Shown here: one piece after another, positions 16,285 through 24,353 of the stretch
How the letters are laid out: every line of letters begins with the position of its first letter
Numbering within the stretch: the first letter of the stretch is position 1
DNA from: Thermoplasmata archaeon
Lineage (GTDB): Archaea; Thermoplasmatota; Thermoplasmata; Lutacidiplasmatales; UBA184
Reading direction: 5' to 3'
NCBI GenBank assembly: GCA_030041075.1
Contig: JASHOP010000047.1
Span: 1-36,313, forward strand
Length of the DNA stretch: 36,313 bases
Program-made: the position numbers and the translations under genes
The notes under the pieces: model-generated
Databases searched by the model: none
Told to the model about the DNA's origin: nothing
Seen by the model: only the letters and a program-made list of their open reading frames with translations

Positions 16285-16975
16285 GACACCCCGCGCGAGC
16301 CACGGGTTCCCGGGGCGTCTCCTCGTCTTCGAGGGGCTTGACGGGAGCGGGAAGTCGACGCAGGCCGCCCTCCTCGGCAAGTGGCTCTCGGCCCGGGGGT
16401 ACCGGGTCTTCTTCACCGAGTGGAACTCGTCCGAGCTGGTGGCGAACGTGATCCGGCGCGGCAAGAAGAAGGGGCTCCTCACGCCGACCACGTTCAGCCT
16501 GCTCCACGCCACCGACTTCGCCGACCGGTTCGACCGGCAGATCCTCCCCCCGCTGCGCGCGGGCTATCTCGTCGTCTGCGACCGCTACGCGTACACGGCG
16601 TTCGCACGGGACGCGGCCCGGGGGTGCGACCCCGACTGGGTGCGGACGATCTACTCGTTCGCCCCCCGCCCGGACCGGACGTTCTACTTCCGGGTCGGCG
16701 TCTCGGTGACCCTCCGGCGGAAGATCGCCTCGCGGCTCAAGATCAACTACTACGAGGCGGGGATGGACCTCGGGCTCTCGGACGACCTCGAGGAGAGCTA
16801 CACGAAGTTCCAGACGCGCCTCAAGCGCGAGTACGACCGGATCGCCGAGACCGACCGCTTCACGATCGTCGACTCGACCCGCCCCGTCGAGGCGATCCAG
16901 GCCGAGCTCCGCTCGAACCTGGCGCCCCTGCTCGAGAACTTCCCGACCGGCGCGGACCTGCTCCATGACGGGTAG
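16277..16975 (+). CDS. Thymidylate-kinase-like P-loop kinase 1
   Basis: This 232-residue P-loop kinase is closest in pattern to thymidylate kinase. Walker A is GLDGSGKST (20-28) after the strand LLVFE, and VCDRYAYTAFARD matches the DRYxxS motif. The LID region reads LKINYYEAGMDLGLSDDLEESY. The TMP-binding RxPGGT motif of true thymidylate kinases is not recognisable; TEWNSSELV stands at that point, so the acceptor substrate may differ. The start overlaps the Ppx stop by 8 bases and the end overlaps kinase 2 by 11 bases, so the three are translationally coupled. Given this context, a role in polyphosphate-linked phosphotransfer is possible but is inference. dTMP kinase remains the default annotation. 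Confidence 0.8.
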   Translation: MPETPRASHGFPGRLLVFEGLDGSGKSTQAALLGKWLSARGYRVFFTEWNSSELVANVIRRGKKKGLLTPTTFSLLHATDFADRFDRQILPPLRAGYLVVCDRYAYTAFARDAARGCDPDWVRTIYSFAPRPDRTFYFRVGVSVTLRRKIASRLKINYYEAGMDLGLSDDLEESYTKFQTRLKREYDRIAETDRFTIVDSTRPVEAIQAELRSNLAPLLENFPTGADLLHDG

Positions 16976-17726
16976 GACCTACGGGACCCGGCCTCCCGGG
17001 ATGCCACACGAGCCGCTGCGGGGCCGCCTCATCGTGATCGAGGGGGCGGACGGATCCGGCCGGACGACGGAGGTCGCGCTCCTCAAGGAGTGGCTCGAGG
17101 TCGAGGGCCACGCGGTCGTCGACACCGGCCTCCGCCGGTCCGACCTCGTCAGCAACGAGATCGACCGCGCCAAGCAGGGCCACACGCTCGGGGCCACGAC
17201 CCTCGCGCTCCTCTACTCGGCCGACTTCGCGGACCAGCTCGAGAACAAGATGGTCCCGGCGCTCGCGGCCGGCAGCACCGTCCTCGCGGACCGGTACATC
17301 TACACCCTCATGGCCCGCGCGATCGTCCGCGGGGCATCGCGGGAGTGGGCCCGGGAGCTCTACGGGTTCGCGCTCCGGCCCGACCTGGTCGTCTTTTTGG
17401 ACGCCCGCCCGGAGATCCTCCTCCACCGCGCGATCGCGCGCTACGGGAGCCTCGACTACTGGGAGTCGGGGATGGACCTCTGCCTGTCGCGGGACCTGTT
17501 CGAGAGCTTCTTCCTCTACCAGGCGCTCCTCTCGAAGGAGTTCGACTGGATGGGAAAGCAGTACGGCTTCGAGCGGGTCGACGCGAACCGCGAACCCCAG
17601 CCGGTCCACGCGGACGTCCAGCGGCTCGTCGCGCCGCTCTACCGGATCACGACGCCGACCGGACCGGGGGCACCCCCCCGCCCGCTCCCGGTCAGCCGCG
17701 ACCGTCGGCCAGCTGCTTTCGGGTGA
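16965..17726 (+). CDS. Thymidylate-kinase-like P-loop protein 2 with altered Walker A
   Basis: This 253-residue paralogue of the preceding protein shares the same motif order: IVIEG, a phosphate loop, ADRYIYTLMAR, YWESGMDLCLSRDLFES and a C-terminal helix. The phosphate loop reads GADGSGRTT (27-35), so arginine 33 replaces the near-invariant Walker A lysine. The RxPGGT TMP motif is again not recognisable. The protein may be a weakly active kinase, a regulatory partner of kinase 1, or an enzyme using a different donor. The last ~25 residues are Pro/Arg-rich and unstructured. The gene overlaps kinase 1 by 11 bases, and its 3' end overlaps the convergent sixA gene by about 35 bases. An internal ATG at 17001 is a possible alternative start. 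Confidence 0.75.
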   Translation: MTGRTYGTRPPGMPHEPLRGRLIVIEGADGSGRTTEVALLKEWLEVEGHAVVDTGLRRSDLVSNEIDRAKQGHTLGATTLALLYSADFADQLENKMVPALAAGSTVLADRYIYTLMARAIVRGASREWARELYGFALRPDLVVFLDARPEILLHRAIARYGSLDYWESGMDLCLSRDLFESFFLYQALLSKEFDWMGKQYGFERVDANREPQPVHADVQRLVAPLYRITTPTGPGAPPRPLPVSRDRRPAAFG

Positions 17727-18231
17727 GCAGCCAGACGAGGCGACCGGCCCCAGGGCGGACCCCCGACGGGAACTCGAGGCACGCCGCGCCCCCCTTCGTC
17801 AGGCGGACGACCGAGACCCCGTCGCCGAGCAGCGCCATGCCGATGAACTCCGCGAGCGTCGGCTCGTGCCCGATGAGCACGGCCTCCTGGCCCGGGTGCA
17901 AGGAGCGTCGAAGCTTATCGAAGATCGGGTTGGGGAGGTTGCCGGGGGCGAGCTCGGGCCACGTCTCGAGCCGCGGCGGGCTCGGGAGGGCATCGTGGAC
18001 GATCTCGGCGGTCGTGACCGCTCGCGCGGCCTCGCTCGAGGCGAGCCGGTCGACGGGCGACGTGACCCGCGCGAGCCCCTTCGCCGCGCGCCGGGTCTGG
18101 ACCCGTCCCTTGCTGGTGAGGGGGCGCCGATCGTCGTTCGGCCACCGCACCGGGTCGCGCTCCTCGGCGGGGCCGTGCCGGACCACGACCACGCGCACGT
18201 TGCGCGCGCTGTGGGACCCACCTTGCATCAT
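17692..18231 (-). CDS. sixA: SixA-type phosphohistidine phosphatase
   Basis: This 179-residue histidine phosphatase superfamily member has the catalytic RHG in VVVRHGPAEE, the arginine of SSEAARAVTTAEIV, and the second histidine in LIGHEPTLAEF. The size and the GHEPTL sequence match SixA, which dephosphorylates phosphohistidine on proteins. SixA genes frequently accompany CHAD and polyphosphate genes, and this one is convergent with the ppx-kinase operon. The start is taken at the ATG at 18231, with a second ATG immediately after it. The open frame reaches further upstream without domain character. A TATA-like CATAAGG lies about 42 bases before the start. Confidence 0.85.
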   Translation of the reverse strand: MMQGGSHSARNVRVVVVRHGPAEERDPVRWPNDDRRPLTSKGRVQTRRAAKGLARVTSPVDRLASSEAARAVTTAEIVHDALPSPPRLETWPELAPGNLPNPIFDKLRRSLHPGQEAVLIGHEPTLAEFIGMALLGDGVSVVRLTKGGAACLEFPSGVRPGAGRLVWLLTRKQLADGRG

Positions 18232-18269
18232 GGCCGCGGGGGTCAACGGGGACACGCTCGGAGAGAAAA

Positions 18270-18277
18270 ACCTTATG
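18270..18277 (-). promoter_or_regulatory. TATA-like box for sixA
   Basis: CATAAGGT on the minus strand, followed by a T-run, is centred about 42 bases before the ATG at 18231. It predicts a leader of about 15 bases. Confidence 0.35.
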
Positions 18278-18445
18278 CCGGACGGCCGGGGGCAGGATAA
18301 CCCGTAAGTAGTGGCTGCCGGCGACCGTTCCGCCCCCCGAGGTGACGCTTCCTCGGCGGGACCGTTCCTCCGAGAGAGCCGCTCCGGGACAGGGCCGCCG
18401 GAGGGCCCCGCTCCGGCACCGATCGGCCGGGAGGGGCGGTCCCGG

Positions 18446-19450
18446 TCAGGCCGGAGCGCGTAGACGCAGCTCCCCGACCGTGCGCTCGAGGCCGCGGGCC
18501 GGACGGTCGAGTACAACCTGCGCGATGTCCTGGGCGTAGGCGACGGTCCGTCCGATCGACTCCAGGACCCGGGCGACCGCGGCGGCCGTCGCGGGCGACA
18601 TCGACCGCCCCTCGACCGCGGGCAGGAGGCGCTCCGCCACGGCGCGTCCCGAGGCGAGGAGCGCCTCGCCGACGTCCAGGACGTCGTTCGCGGCCGGCTC
18701 GTCCTCCGCGCCCAGGGCGCCTTCGAGATGGGTCATCGCCTGGCGATGGAACTGGCGGAGGGAGGTGAGCGGATCGCCGGTCGCCGCCAGGTCGGCGAGC
18801 CGAGCCCCCTCGTCCCCCAGGATCACCGCGTGGTCCGCGATGCGCTCGAGGCTCCGGGCGACCGTCCACGGTCCGAGGAACTCGCGGCCCCCGCCGCTCC
18901 GGCCGATCCCCATCGCCGCCAGCCGCTGGATGTACCAGGCTTCCCGGTCGATCGCATCGTCCCGCCGCGACCAGTAGCCGTCCGCATCGAGCGGCAGTCG
19001 GGTCCAGCTCGCGACCGCGTCGCGGTGGAACTCGGCGACCAACCGACCCATGCGCAGGAGGCTTCGGTGGACCGGCAGCGAGCTCTCGGAGGCGAGATCG
19101 CGCAGCCGGAAGGTCCCGGGCTCCTCCGACACGATCTCGGGCTGCCGGGTCCGGCGGCAGAACGTCCGGACGACGTCCCGATCGTCGGGGGTCAGGCGAT
19201 GGCTCCCGCGGACGACGAACGCACGCGCGCCGCCCAGGTAGGCCCCAAGAAGGGTCCGGAAGAGATGCTCCGGCGGCTCGCCGGGCCGGACGTCGACGAC
19301 CGCCGGAAGCTCGTCGATCCCGAACGACACGGTCCGCCGGGAGGATCGGTCCACCGCTGGAGCCGGCTCCCCGACCCGCTCTCCGGGATCGGGGGCATCC
19401 ATCCCTGCGCTCCCCGCCCGCCGCTTCGCCCTCCGGTCCGCTTCCGTCAT
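18446..19450 (-). CDS. Archaeal PhoU-like phosphate regulator
   Basis: This 334-residue protein has an N-terminal AbrB-like region (about 35-130, RRTVSFGIDELPAVVDV...) followed by two PhoU helical bundles. The metal-binding PhoU motif appears as SLERIADHAVILGDE, with a degenerate second copy LESIGRTVAYAQDIAQ. PhoU proteins regulate phosphate uptake and the Pho response, and loss of PhoU raises polyphosphate in bacteria. No Pst transporter genes are in the window. Its position beside sixA, ppx and CHAD suggests a link to polyphosphate balance. I chose the ATG at 19450 over the one at 19489 because a strong TATATATT box lies 26 bases upstream of 19450 and would fall inside the longer version. 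Confidence 0.8.
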   Translation of the reverse strand: MTEADRRAKRRAGSAGMDAPDPGERVGEPAPAVDRSSRRTVSFGIDELPAVVDVRPGEPPEHLFRTLLGAYLGGARAFVVRGSHRLTPDDRDVVRTFCRRTRQPEIVSEEPGTFRLRDLASESSLPVHRSLLRMGRLVAEFHRDAVASWTRLPLDADGYWSRRDDAIDREAWYIQRLAAMGIGRSGGGREFLGPWTVARSLERIADHAVILGDEGARLADLAATGDPLTSLRQFHRQAMTHLEGALGAEDEPAANDVLDVGEALLASGRAVAERLLPAVEGRSMSPATAAAVARVLESIGRTVAYAQDIAQVVLDRPARGLERTVGELRLRAPA

Positions 19451-19471
19451 CGGAGTACGGAGCCCGCGACC

Positions 19472-19481
19472 GAATATATAG
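19472..19481 (-). promoter_or_regulatory. Strong TATA box for the PhoU-like gene
   Basis: CTATATATTC on the minus strand lies in a markedly AT-rich stretch (19470-19515) and is centred 26 bases before the ATG at 19450. It is the clearest archaeal promoter in the window. Confidence 0.6.
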
Positions 19482-19594
19482 AGTTTCAATTTAGAATATA
19501 TCTATCGTCATAGTTACATCAGCCTGACGGCCCTCGCTCGGGGGGTGGCGGTCGGGGCCGAAGCGGGCCCGCCCCGCCTGCGGACCGGCCGGGA

Positions 19595-19667
19595 TGGGCC
19601 GGGACGGAATCGAACCGTCGACCTCCGCGTTGTAAGCGCGGCATCTTCACCCCTCGACTACCGGCCC
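19595..19667 (-). tRNA. tRNA-Val (anticodon UAC)
   Basis: The 73-base gene folds into a full cloverleaf. The acceptor stem GGGCCGG/CCGGCCC has 7 pairs. The D-arm has a three-pair stem including one G-U. The anticodon stem CCGCG/CGCGG carries the loop CTTACAA, which gives anticodon UAC, and the T-arm GACGG/CCGTC carries the loop TTCGATT. The discriminator base is A, CCA is not encoded, and there is no intron. The first 21 bases of the gene overlap the end of arcS on the same strand. It is probably transcribed as the tail of the arcS transcript and released by RNase P and tRNase Z. Confidence 0.95.
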
Positions 19668-21515
19668 TTGGGCGTAGCGAGACCCCTGCTCCGTCAAGTC
19701 GGTGTCGGTCTCCGTGTGGTCTCTCTTCCGCACGCGGACCGCGAGCCCGCGGCCGAGCTCGCGCATCAGCCGGCCCGGCAGCGCCGCCTCCCCGATCGCG
19801 GCGAGCCGCCCGTCGCGAAACAGGCCGACCTCGTCGCCGGCCCGGATCGCGGGGTCGGCGGACCGGACCCCCGGGACGAACAGGTCCCCCTCGAGCCGGA
19901 CGGCGGGGTCGACCTCGACCCGGGGAAGGAGCTCGCCGAGGCGCCGCGCCCCCCGCACCGTCAGGTGGAAGAGGCCGCGCTCCTCGCGAAGGGTCGCGAG
20001 GTCGCTCGTTCCGTCGGTGACCCGCTGGAACCAGGGCCGGCCCGCGAGGCGCACCGGCGGGGCGAACAGTCTCTGCCCGGCCGCCCGGCCGAACTGGAAC
20101 GACGCCGTCTCGTGCAGCTCTTCCGCCACGACGGTGAGCGGGCCCCCGGCGAGCGGGCGACCGGCCGCCAACGCCTCGGCGACCGCCGTCCGCAGGGCAC
20201 CGAGCGCGGGACGGGAAGTGGTCGCCCCGTCCCCGGCCGTCCAGGTGGCCGGGATCGCGGTGGGCAGCCGGTCGCGGACGAACGAGTACTCGGCCCGGTC
20301 GAGGTGCGCCACGACCGCCTGGTAGTGGCCGTGCCTCAGGAGGTGGTCCAGCCCCTCGCCGACCGCTTCCCGCTCGATCTCGCTCCAGACCCCCGTCACC
20401 GGAATGTCGTAGTGCCGGGCGGGAGGGACGTCCTCGAGCTCGCGCGGTACGACCCCGATCGGCGAGCTCACCGAGACCACGTGCACCCTCGCGAGGTCCC
20501 GGAGGCCGTCGAGAGCGGCCGCGAACCGCCGATGGGAGCGCGACCGACGGTACGGCTTGGTCTTCGAGCACGGAACGATCAGGAGGACCGACTTCGAGGG
20601 CGGGGGCCGGTACCGGTCGAGCAGCCTACGCCGGAATCGCACCATCTCGGGGCGTCGATGCGACTCCGCGAGCACGTAGTCGTGCGACCGCGCCCCCGTG
20701 ACCGGCGCGCGCTCCTCCAGGAGGGGCCCCAGCTCGTGGTCCGCGTAGCGCAGGAGCTCGGAGAGCGCCGGCTCCGAGGCGAGCCGGGCCTCGACGAGCT
20801 CCCGCAGGCGACCTTCGCGCAGCGCGACCCGGGTCTCGGCGATCGCGCGTCGGTAGGCGAACCGGGCGTGCGTCGCGAGGTCGGCGGGACCGTCGGCCGG
20901 GCGGCACCCCTTGCACGCGCACGGTCGCTCGGTCCGGGCGGCGGAGGGATCGATCCGGGCGAGGGTCGGGTCCAGGTACTCCCCCCGGGACGCCGCGAGC
21001 TCCCCCTCGGTGGTGTCGATCAGGTCGACGCCGGCGTAGACTAGGAACGGGATGCGGTGCGGCAGCGCGACCCGGGGGGCCCAGACGACCGGGCCGGCTC
21101 CCAGGGACGTGCGGACCGCGCGCAGGGCGGCGATCAGCGGCTCCCCCTCGTTCCAGAGCGTCCGGGCGTTGCCGAGCACGACCAGCTCCGGGTCGCTCGA
21201 CCGGATCTCGGCGAGCGCCGTGTCGCGCGCCGGCGCGTGGAGGAGATAGACCCGGTCGGCCACGCGGTGGACGCCCAAGCCCGCGCCGGCGATCTCGGGG
21301 GCGAGGATCGGCAGCTCGAGCACGCGTTCCGCCGCGCCGTCGGTCAGGCGAAGTCGCCGCGTTCCCGACGGCGCGGCCAGCGATGCGAGGGTGAGCCCCG
21401 GCTCGCCGTTCTCCGTCGGTCCGCTCTCCACGAGCGCCGGCACGGCGAGGTCCAGCGAGCCGGTCGCGGCGGTCCCGAGCAGCGCGAGGCCCTCGAACCG
21501 GTCCGCGGCGCGCAT
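19647..21515 (-). CDS. arcS: Archaeosine synthase alpha subunit
   Basis: This 622-residue protein acts in archaeosine formation at G15 of the tRNA D-loop, converting preQ0 in tRNA to archaeosine or its lysine intermediate. The N-terminal half is a TGT-like barrel that keeps the zinc-site pattern CACKGC followed by a histidine. The ArcS-specific motif PCSKTKPYRRSRSH lies in the middle. The C-terminal ~80 residues form a PUA RNA-binding domain (VRSADPAIRAGDEVGLFRDG). The final seven codons and the stop lie inside the tRNA-Val gene, with the TGA forming tRNA bases 19-21. The gene follows a small ORF by 28 bases and is probably part of the ubiD-ubiA run. The tRNA guanine transglycosylase that inserts preQ0 is not in the window. 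Confidence 0.9.
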   Translation of the reverse strand: MRAADRFEGLALLGTAATGSLDLAVPALVESGPTENGEPGLTLASLAAPSGTRRLRLTDGAAERVLELPILAPEIAGAGLGVHRVADRVYLLHAPARDTALAEIRSSDPELVVLGNARTLWNEGEPLIAALRAVRTSLGAGPVVWAPRVALPHRIPFLVYAGVDLIDTTEGELAASRGEYLDPTLARIDPSAARTERPCACKGCRPADGPADLATHARFAYRRAIAETRVALREGRLRELVEARLASEPALSELLRYADHELGPLLEERAPVTGARSHDYVLAESHRRPEMVRFRRRLLDRYRPPPSKSVLLIVPCSKTKPYRRSRSHRRFAAALDGLRDLARVHVVSVSSPIGVVPRELEDVPPARHYDIPVTGVWSEIEREAVGEGLDHLLRHGHYQAVVAHLDRAEYSFVRDRLPTAIPATWTAGDGATTSRPALGALRTAVAEALAAGRPLAGGPLTVVAEELHETASFQFGRAAGQRLFAPPVRLAGRPWFQRVTDGTSDLATLREERGLFHLTVRGARRLGELLPRVEVDPAVRLEGDLFVPGVRSADPAIRAGDEVGLFRDGRLAAIGEAALPGRLMRELGRGLAVRVRKRDHTETDTDLTEQGSRYAQGPVVEG

Positions 21516-21543
21516 CGCACGGTGGGCCGCCGCCCGGGGGCTC

Positions 21544-21900
21544 CTACGGAGGGGAGGGGGCCGCGGGGGATCGCCGCCGGGAACGCGCGGGCGGCCGGGC
21601 GACGGGGAAGACGGCCTCCCACGACGCGACCATCGTCTCGCGCCGGTCGGCGCCGGCCTCGCTGCGTCCGCGCCGTCCGAAGAGCGGGTCGTGAGCCTCG
21701 CGCACGTCCCTCAGGAACTCGGCCGGGTTCGAGCTCGCCTTCTCGTACCCGTAGAGGATCAGCTCGCGGAGGAAGCTCGAGCGCCCGCGCCAGCCGATCC
21801 GGCGCCGGACCGCCGGGTTCAGGTGGCGCTTCGCCAGGCGCCAGACCTCGTTCGTGGTCCGATAGTCGCGCGCGGATAGGCCGATCATCACCTGCGGCAT
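21544..21900 (-). CDS. Small basic protein of unknown function, possibly ribbon-helix-helix
   Basis: This protein of 118 residues is rich in arginine. The segment MIGLSARDYRTTNEVWRLAK followed by RSSFLRELILYGYEKA is loosely like a CopG/ribbon-helix-helix DNA-binding unit, but I cannot assign a family. The last ~25 residues are low-complexity Pro/Arg/Ser. It sits 33 bases after ubiA and 28 bases before arcS on the same strand, so it is likely co-transcribed. A GCTAAAGAGG sequence about 34 bases before its ATG could also be its own promoter. It is compact and in-frame between real genes, so I consider it coding. Confidence 0.6.
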   Translation of the reverse strand: MPQVMIGLSARDYRTTNEVWRLAKRHLNPAVRRRIGWRGRSSFLRELILYGYEKASSNPAEFLRDVREAHDPLFGRRGRSEAGADRRETMVASWEAVFPVARPPARSRRRSPAAPSPP

Positions 21901-21933
21901 GCCGATCGATATCCGGTGACGGCGCGTCCCTCT

Positions 21934-22854
21934 TTAGCTCGGCGGCACGACGGTCGCGAGGCTCGCTCCGGGAAGCGCCCCGACGGCCGGCGCGAAGACG
22001 GCGACGAGCACGCCGACCAGGAACGCGAGCGCCATCGCGAAGTGGCGCTCGAACGGAACGCGGACCTGCGCCGGGTTCCGGGCCAGCCGCACGTCCGAGA
22101 CCGCCGCGATCCCGGCCATGACCGCGAGCCCCGCGTAGTACGGTCCGCCCAGTCCGAGCGCCAGGCCGAACGCGGCGAGCAGCCCGAGGGCGGCAGCGTG
22201 GAGACCGACCACCAGCCGGACGGAGCGTCGGGGACCCAGGCGCCGGGGGAGCGAGAACAGCCCGAGCGTGCGGTCGCTCTCCACGTCCCCCAGCGAGTGG
22301 ACCGTTTCGAACGCCGTACCCCAGGCGACTATGGCGGCCACCGCGAGGAGGACCGCGGGGGGTAGGGCTCCCCGGACCGCGATGAACACCGCGGCCGGGA
22401 CGACCGCCTCGACGAGGCCGAGGAGCGGCGTCGTGAGCGAGGTGACCCGCTTCGAGTAGCTGTAGCCGAGGAGGAGCGCGAGGGCGACCGGGGCGAGGAG
22501 GAACGCGAGGGAGTTCAGCAGGTAGGCGGCTGCGAGCAGCACGGCCGCGTTGGCGGCCGTCAGCGCGAGCGCGAACGATGAGGAAAGGGCACCCGCGGGC
22601 AGGGCACGGCCGCGCGTCCGCGGGTTGGCGGCGTCGAACACGCGGTCGGCCCAGCGGTTGAAGCTGTGCCCGGCGTTGCGCGCGGCGACGAAGGCGACCA
22701 CGACCAGGACGAACGTCGGGAGGCTCGGCAGTCCGCGGGCGGCGAGGACGAGGAACGCGAGCGCGAGGGGGAGGTTCAGCCCGAGGTTCTGAATCTCGAG
22801 GAAGCGGCCGAGCTCGCGCGCGCGCGCGCGGACGGGCGGGCCGCCCGCGCTCAC
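21934..22854 (-). CDS. UbiA-family prenyltransferase, probably MqnP-like
   Basis: This 306-residue membrane enzyme has about eight or nine hydrophobic helices. The first aspartate motif is FNRWADRVFD followed by NPRTRGRALPAG, and the second is HSLGDVESDRTLGLFSLP. This combination matches the 4-hydroxybenzoate-type branch of UbiA, which includes MqnP of the futalosine menaquinone pathway. It should attach a polyprenyl chain to an aromatic acid in the membrane. The gene starts with GTG overlapping the ubiD stop (GTGA), so the prenyltransferase and decarboxylase are translationally coupled. Other UbiA activities, such as geranylgeranylglyceryl phosphate transfer, are less likely because of the NPRTRGRPLP-like segment. 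Confidence 0.86.
   Translation of the reverse strand: MSAGGPPVRARARELGRFLEIQNLGLNLPLALAFLVLAARGLPSLPTFVLVVVAFVAARNAGHSFNRWADRVFDAANPRTRGRALPAGALSSSFALALTAANAAVLLAAAYLLNSLAFLLAPVALALLLGYSYSKRVTSLTTPLLGLVEAVVPAAVFIAVRGALPPAVLLAVAAIVAWGTAFETVHSLGDVESDRTLGLFSLPRRLGPRRSVRLVVGLHAAALGLLAAFGLALGLGGPYYAGLAVMAGIAAVSDVRLARNPAQVRVPFERHFAMALAFLVGVLVAVFAPAVGALPGASLATVVPPS
22815..22830. repeat. (CG)8 dinucleotide run
   Basis: Sixteen bases of alternating C and G lie within the first codons of the UbiA-family gene and encode the RARAR segment. Such a run can adopt Z-form and is prone to slippage, which would shift the frame. It may be no more than a consequence of GC-rich codon use. Confidence 0.5.
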
Positions 22855-24332
22855 GGGGGAGACCGGGCGAGAAGGCGGGCTAGGGTCGGGTCGTCGCGGA
22901 TCGCCCGCGCGGCGGCTTCGACCGCCCCCGGGTCGGAGCGGATCTCCTCCGGCCAGGGCCGCGGGAATCCGTCCTCGGGGCGTTTCCTCGTCGCGTCGAT
23001 CCCCAGCTTCCCGCCCACGTTCGGTACGGGGTTCGAGATCGAGAGCTGGTCGACCGGCCCCTCCGCGTGCTCGAGGTCACGGCCCGGGTCCGCCTGGAGC
23101 CCGACGCGGTAGAGGACCTCGGAGAGGTCGTGCACGTCCACGTCGTCGTCCACGACCACGATGTAGCGCGCGAACATCATCTGCCCGAGCCCCCAGAGAG
23201 CGTGCATCACCTTGCGCGGCTGGCCGGGGTACGACTTGCGGATCGAGACGATCGCGACGTTGATGAACAGGCCCTCCGTCGGCAGGTTGAGGTCGACGAC
23301 CTCCGGGAGGACGAGCCGGATCACGGGGCGGAACACCCGCTCGACGGCCTTCCCGAGGACGGCGTCCTCGGTCGGGGGCTTTCCCGTGACCGTGCCCAGG
23401 TAGACCGGGCGAGCCCGGTGCGTTAGGCGGACGACGTGGAAGACCGGAAACGGCTCGGGCGCGGAGTAGTAGCCCGTGTGGTCTCCGAACGGACCCTCGA
23501 CCGCGCGCTCGGACGGGTCGACGTACCCCTCGAGCACGATCTCGGCGGCCGCGGGGACCTCGAGGTCGATCGCGCGCGCCGGCACGAGCTCGACCGGCTC
23601 GGCGCGCAGGAACCCGGCGAAGACGAAGTTCGAGATTCCCTCGGGGACGGGAGCCAGGCCGGAGAAGACCGTGGCCGGATCGAGGCCGATCGCCGCGGCG
23701 ACCGGCATCCTTTCTCCTCGCGCGGCCCACTTCCGATAGTTGCTCGCGCCGACGCGGTGCACCTGGAAGTGCATCCCGAGAGTGTCGTGCCCGTACTGCT
23801 GCAGCCGGTAGATTCCCGTGTGCGACTCGCCGGTCTCGGGGTCCTTCGTGATCACGACCGGGAACGTGATCGTCCGGCCCCCGTCCTTCGGCCAGCACTT
23901 GAGGATCGGGAGCCGGTCGAGGTCGACGGTCGCCTCCTCGACCTCCTGGCACGGACCGCGCGCCACGCGCTTCGGCGCGAGGGTCCGGAGCGTCGACAGT
24001 GTCTCGATCGTCCCGCCCAGGTCGCGGAGGGCGCCGACGAGGCCCGCCGGGGGCTTCAGGCGAACGAGCTTGTCGACCCGCTCCGCGACCCGATCGACGT
24101 CGTCGGCGCCCAGGGCGAACGCGATCCGCCGGGGCGATCCGAGCACGTTCGTCGCGACCGGCATCGACGCGCCGGGGACGTTCTCGAACAGAAGGGCGGG
24201 TCCGTCGGCCCGCACCACGCGCCGGGTCAGCTCGGTGATCTCGAGGTCCCTCGACACCGGCGCCCGGACCCGGACGAGATCGCCCCGGCCCTCGAGGGCG
24301 TCCAGGAACTCGCCGAGCGAGCGGAACCCCAC
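22851..24332 (-). CDS. UbiD-family decarboxylase, probably MqnL-like
   Basis: This 493-residue member of the UbiD family uses prenylated flavin to decarboxylate aromatic acids. Recognisable blocks are the N-terminal LLFENVPGASMPVATNVLGSP, the central GIYRLQQYGHDTLGMHFQVHRVG, the signature EGPFGDHTGYYS and the C-terminal FARYIVVVDDDVDVHD. The length is normal. The GTG at 24332 is preferred because TTTAATAAG lies 26 bases upstream; the ORF extends 37 residues further without homology character. It is coupled to the UbiA gene by a GTGA overlap, so the pair probably performs the late aromatic steps of menaquinone synthesis. A UbiX-like flavin prenyltransferase is required but is not in the window. 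Confidence 0.9.
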   Translation of the reverse strand: MGFRSLGEFLDALEGRGDLVRVRAPVSRDLEITELTRRVVRADGPALLFENVPGASMPVATNVLGSPRRIAFALGADDVDRVAERVDKLVRLKPPAGLVGALRDLGGTIETLSTLRTLAPKRVARGPCQEVEEATVDLDRLPILKCWPKDGGRTITFPVVITKDPETGESHTGIYRLQQYGHDTLGMHFQVHRVGASNYRKWAARGERMPVAAAIGLDPATVFSGLAPVPEGISNFVFAGFLRAEPVELVPARAIDLEVPAAAEIVLEGYVDPSERAVEGPFGDHTGYYSAPEPFPVFHVVRLTHRARPVYLGTVTGKPPTEDAVLGKAVERVFRPVIRLVLPEVVDLNLPTEGLFINVAIVSIRKSYPGQPRKVMHALWGLGQMMFARYIVVVDDDVDVHDLSEVLYRVGLQADPGRDLEHAEGPVDQLSISNPVPNVGGKLGIDATRKRPEDGFPRPWPEEIRSDPGAVEAAARAIRDDPTLARLLARSPP

Positions 24333-24353
24333 GCTCCGCGCGGAGCCTCCCGG

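Noticed and set aside
16277-17726. Simple annotation of both P-loop genes as redundant dTMP kinases.
   Set aside because: Neither shows the RxPGGT motif and one has lost the Walker A lysine, so the activity should not be asserted.
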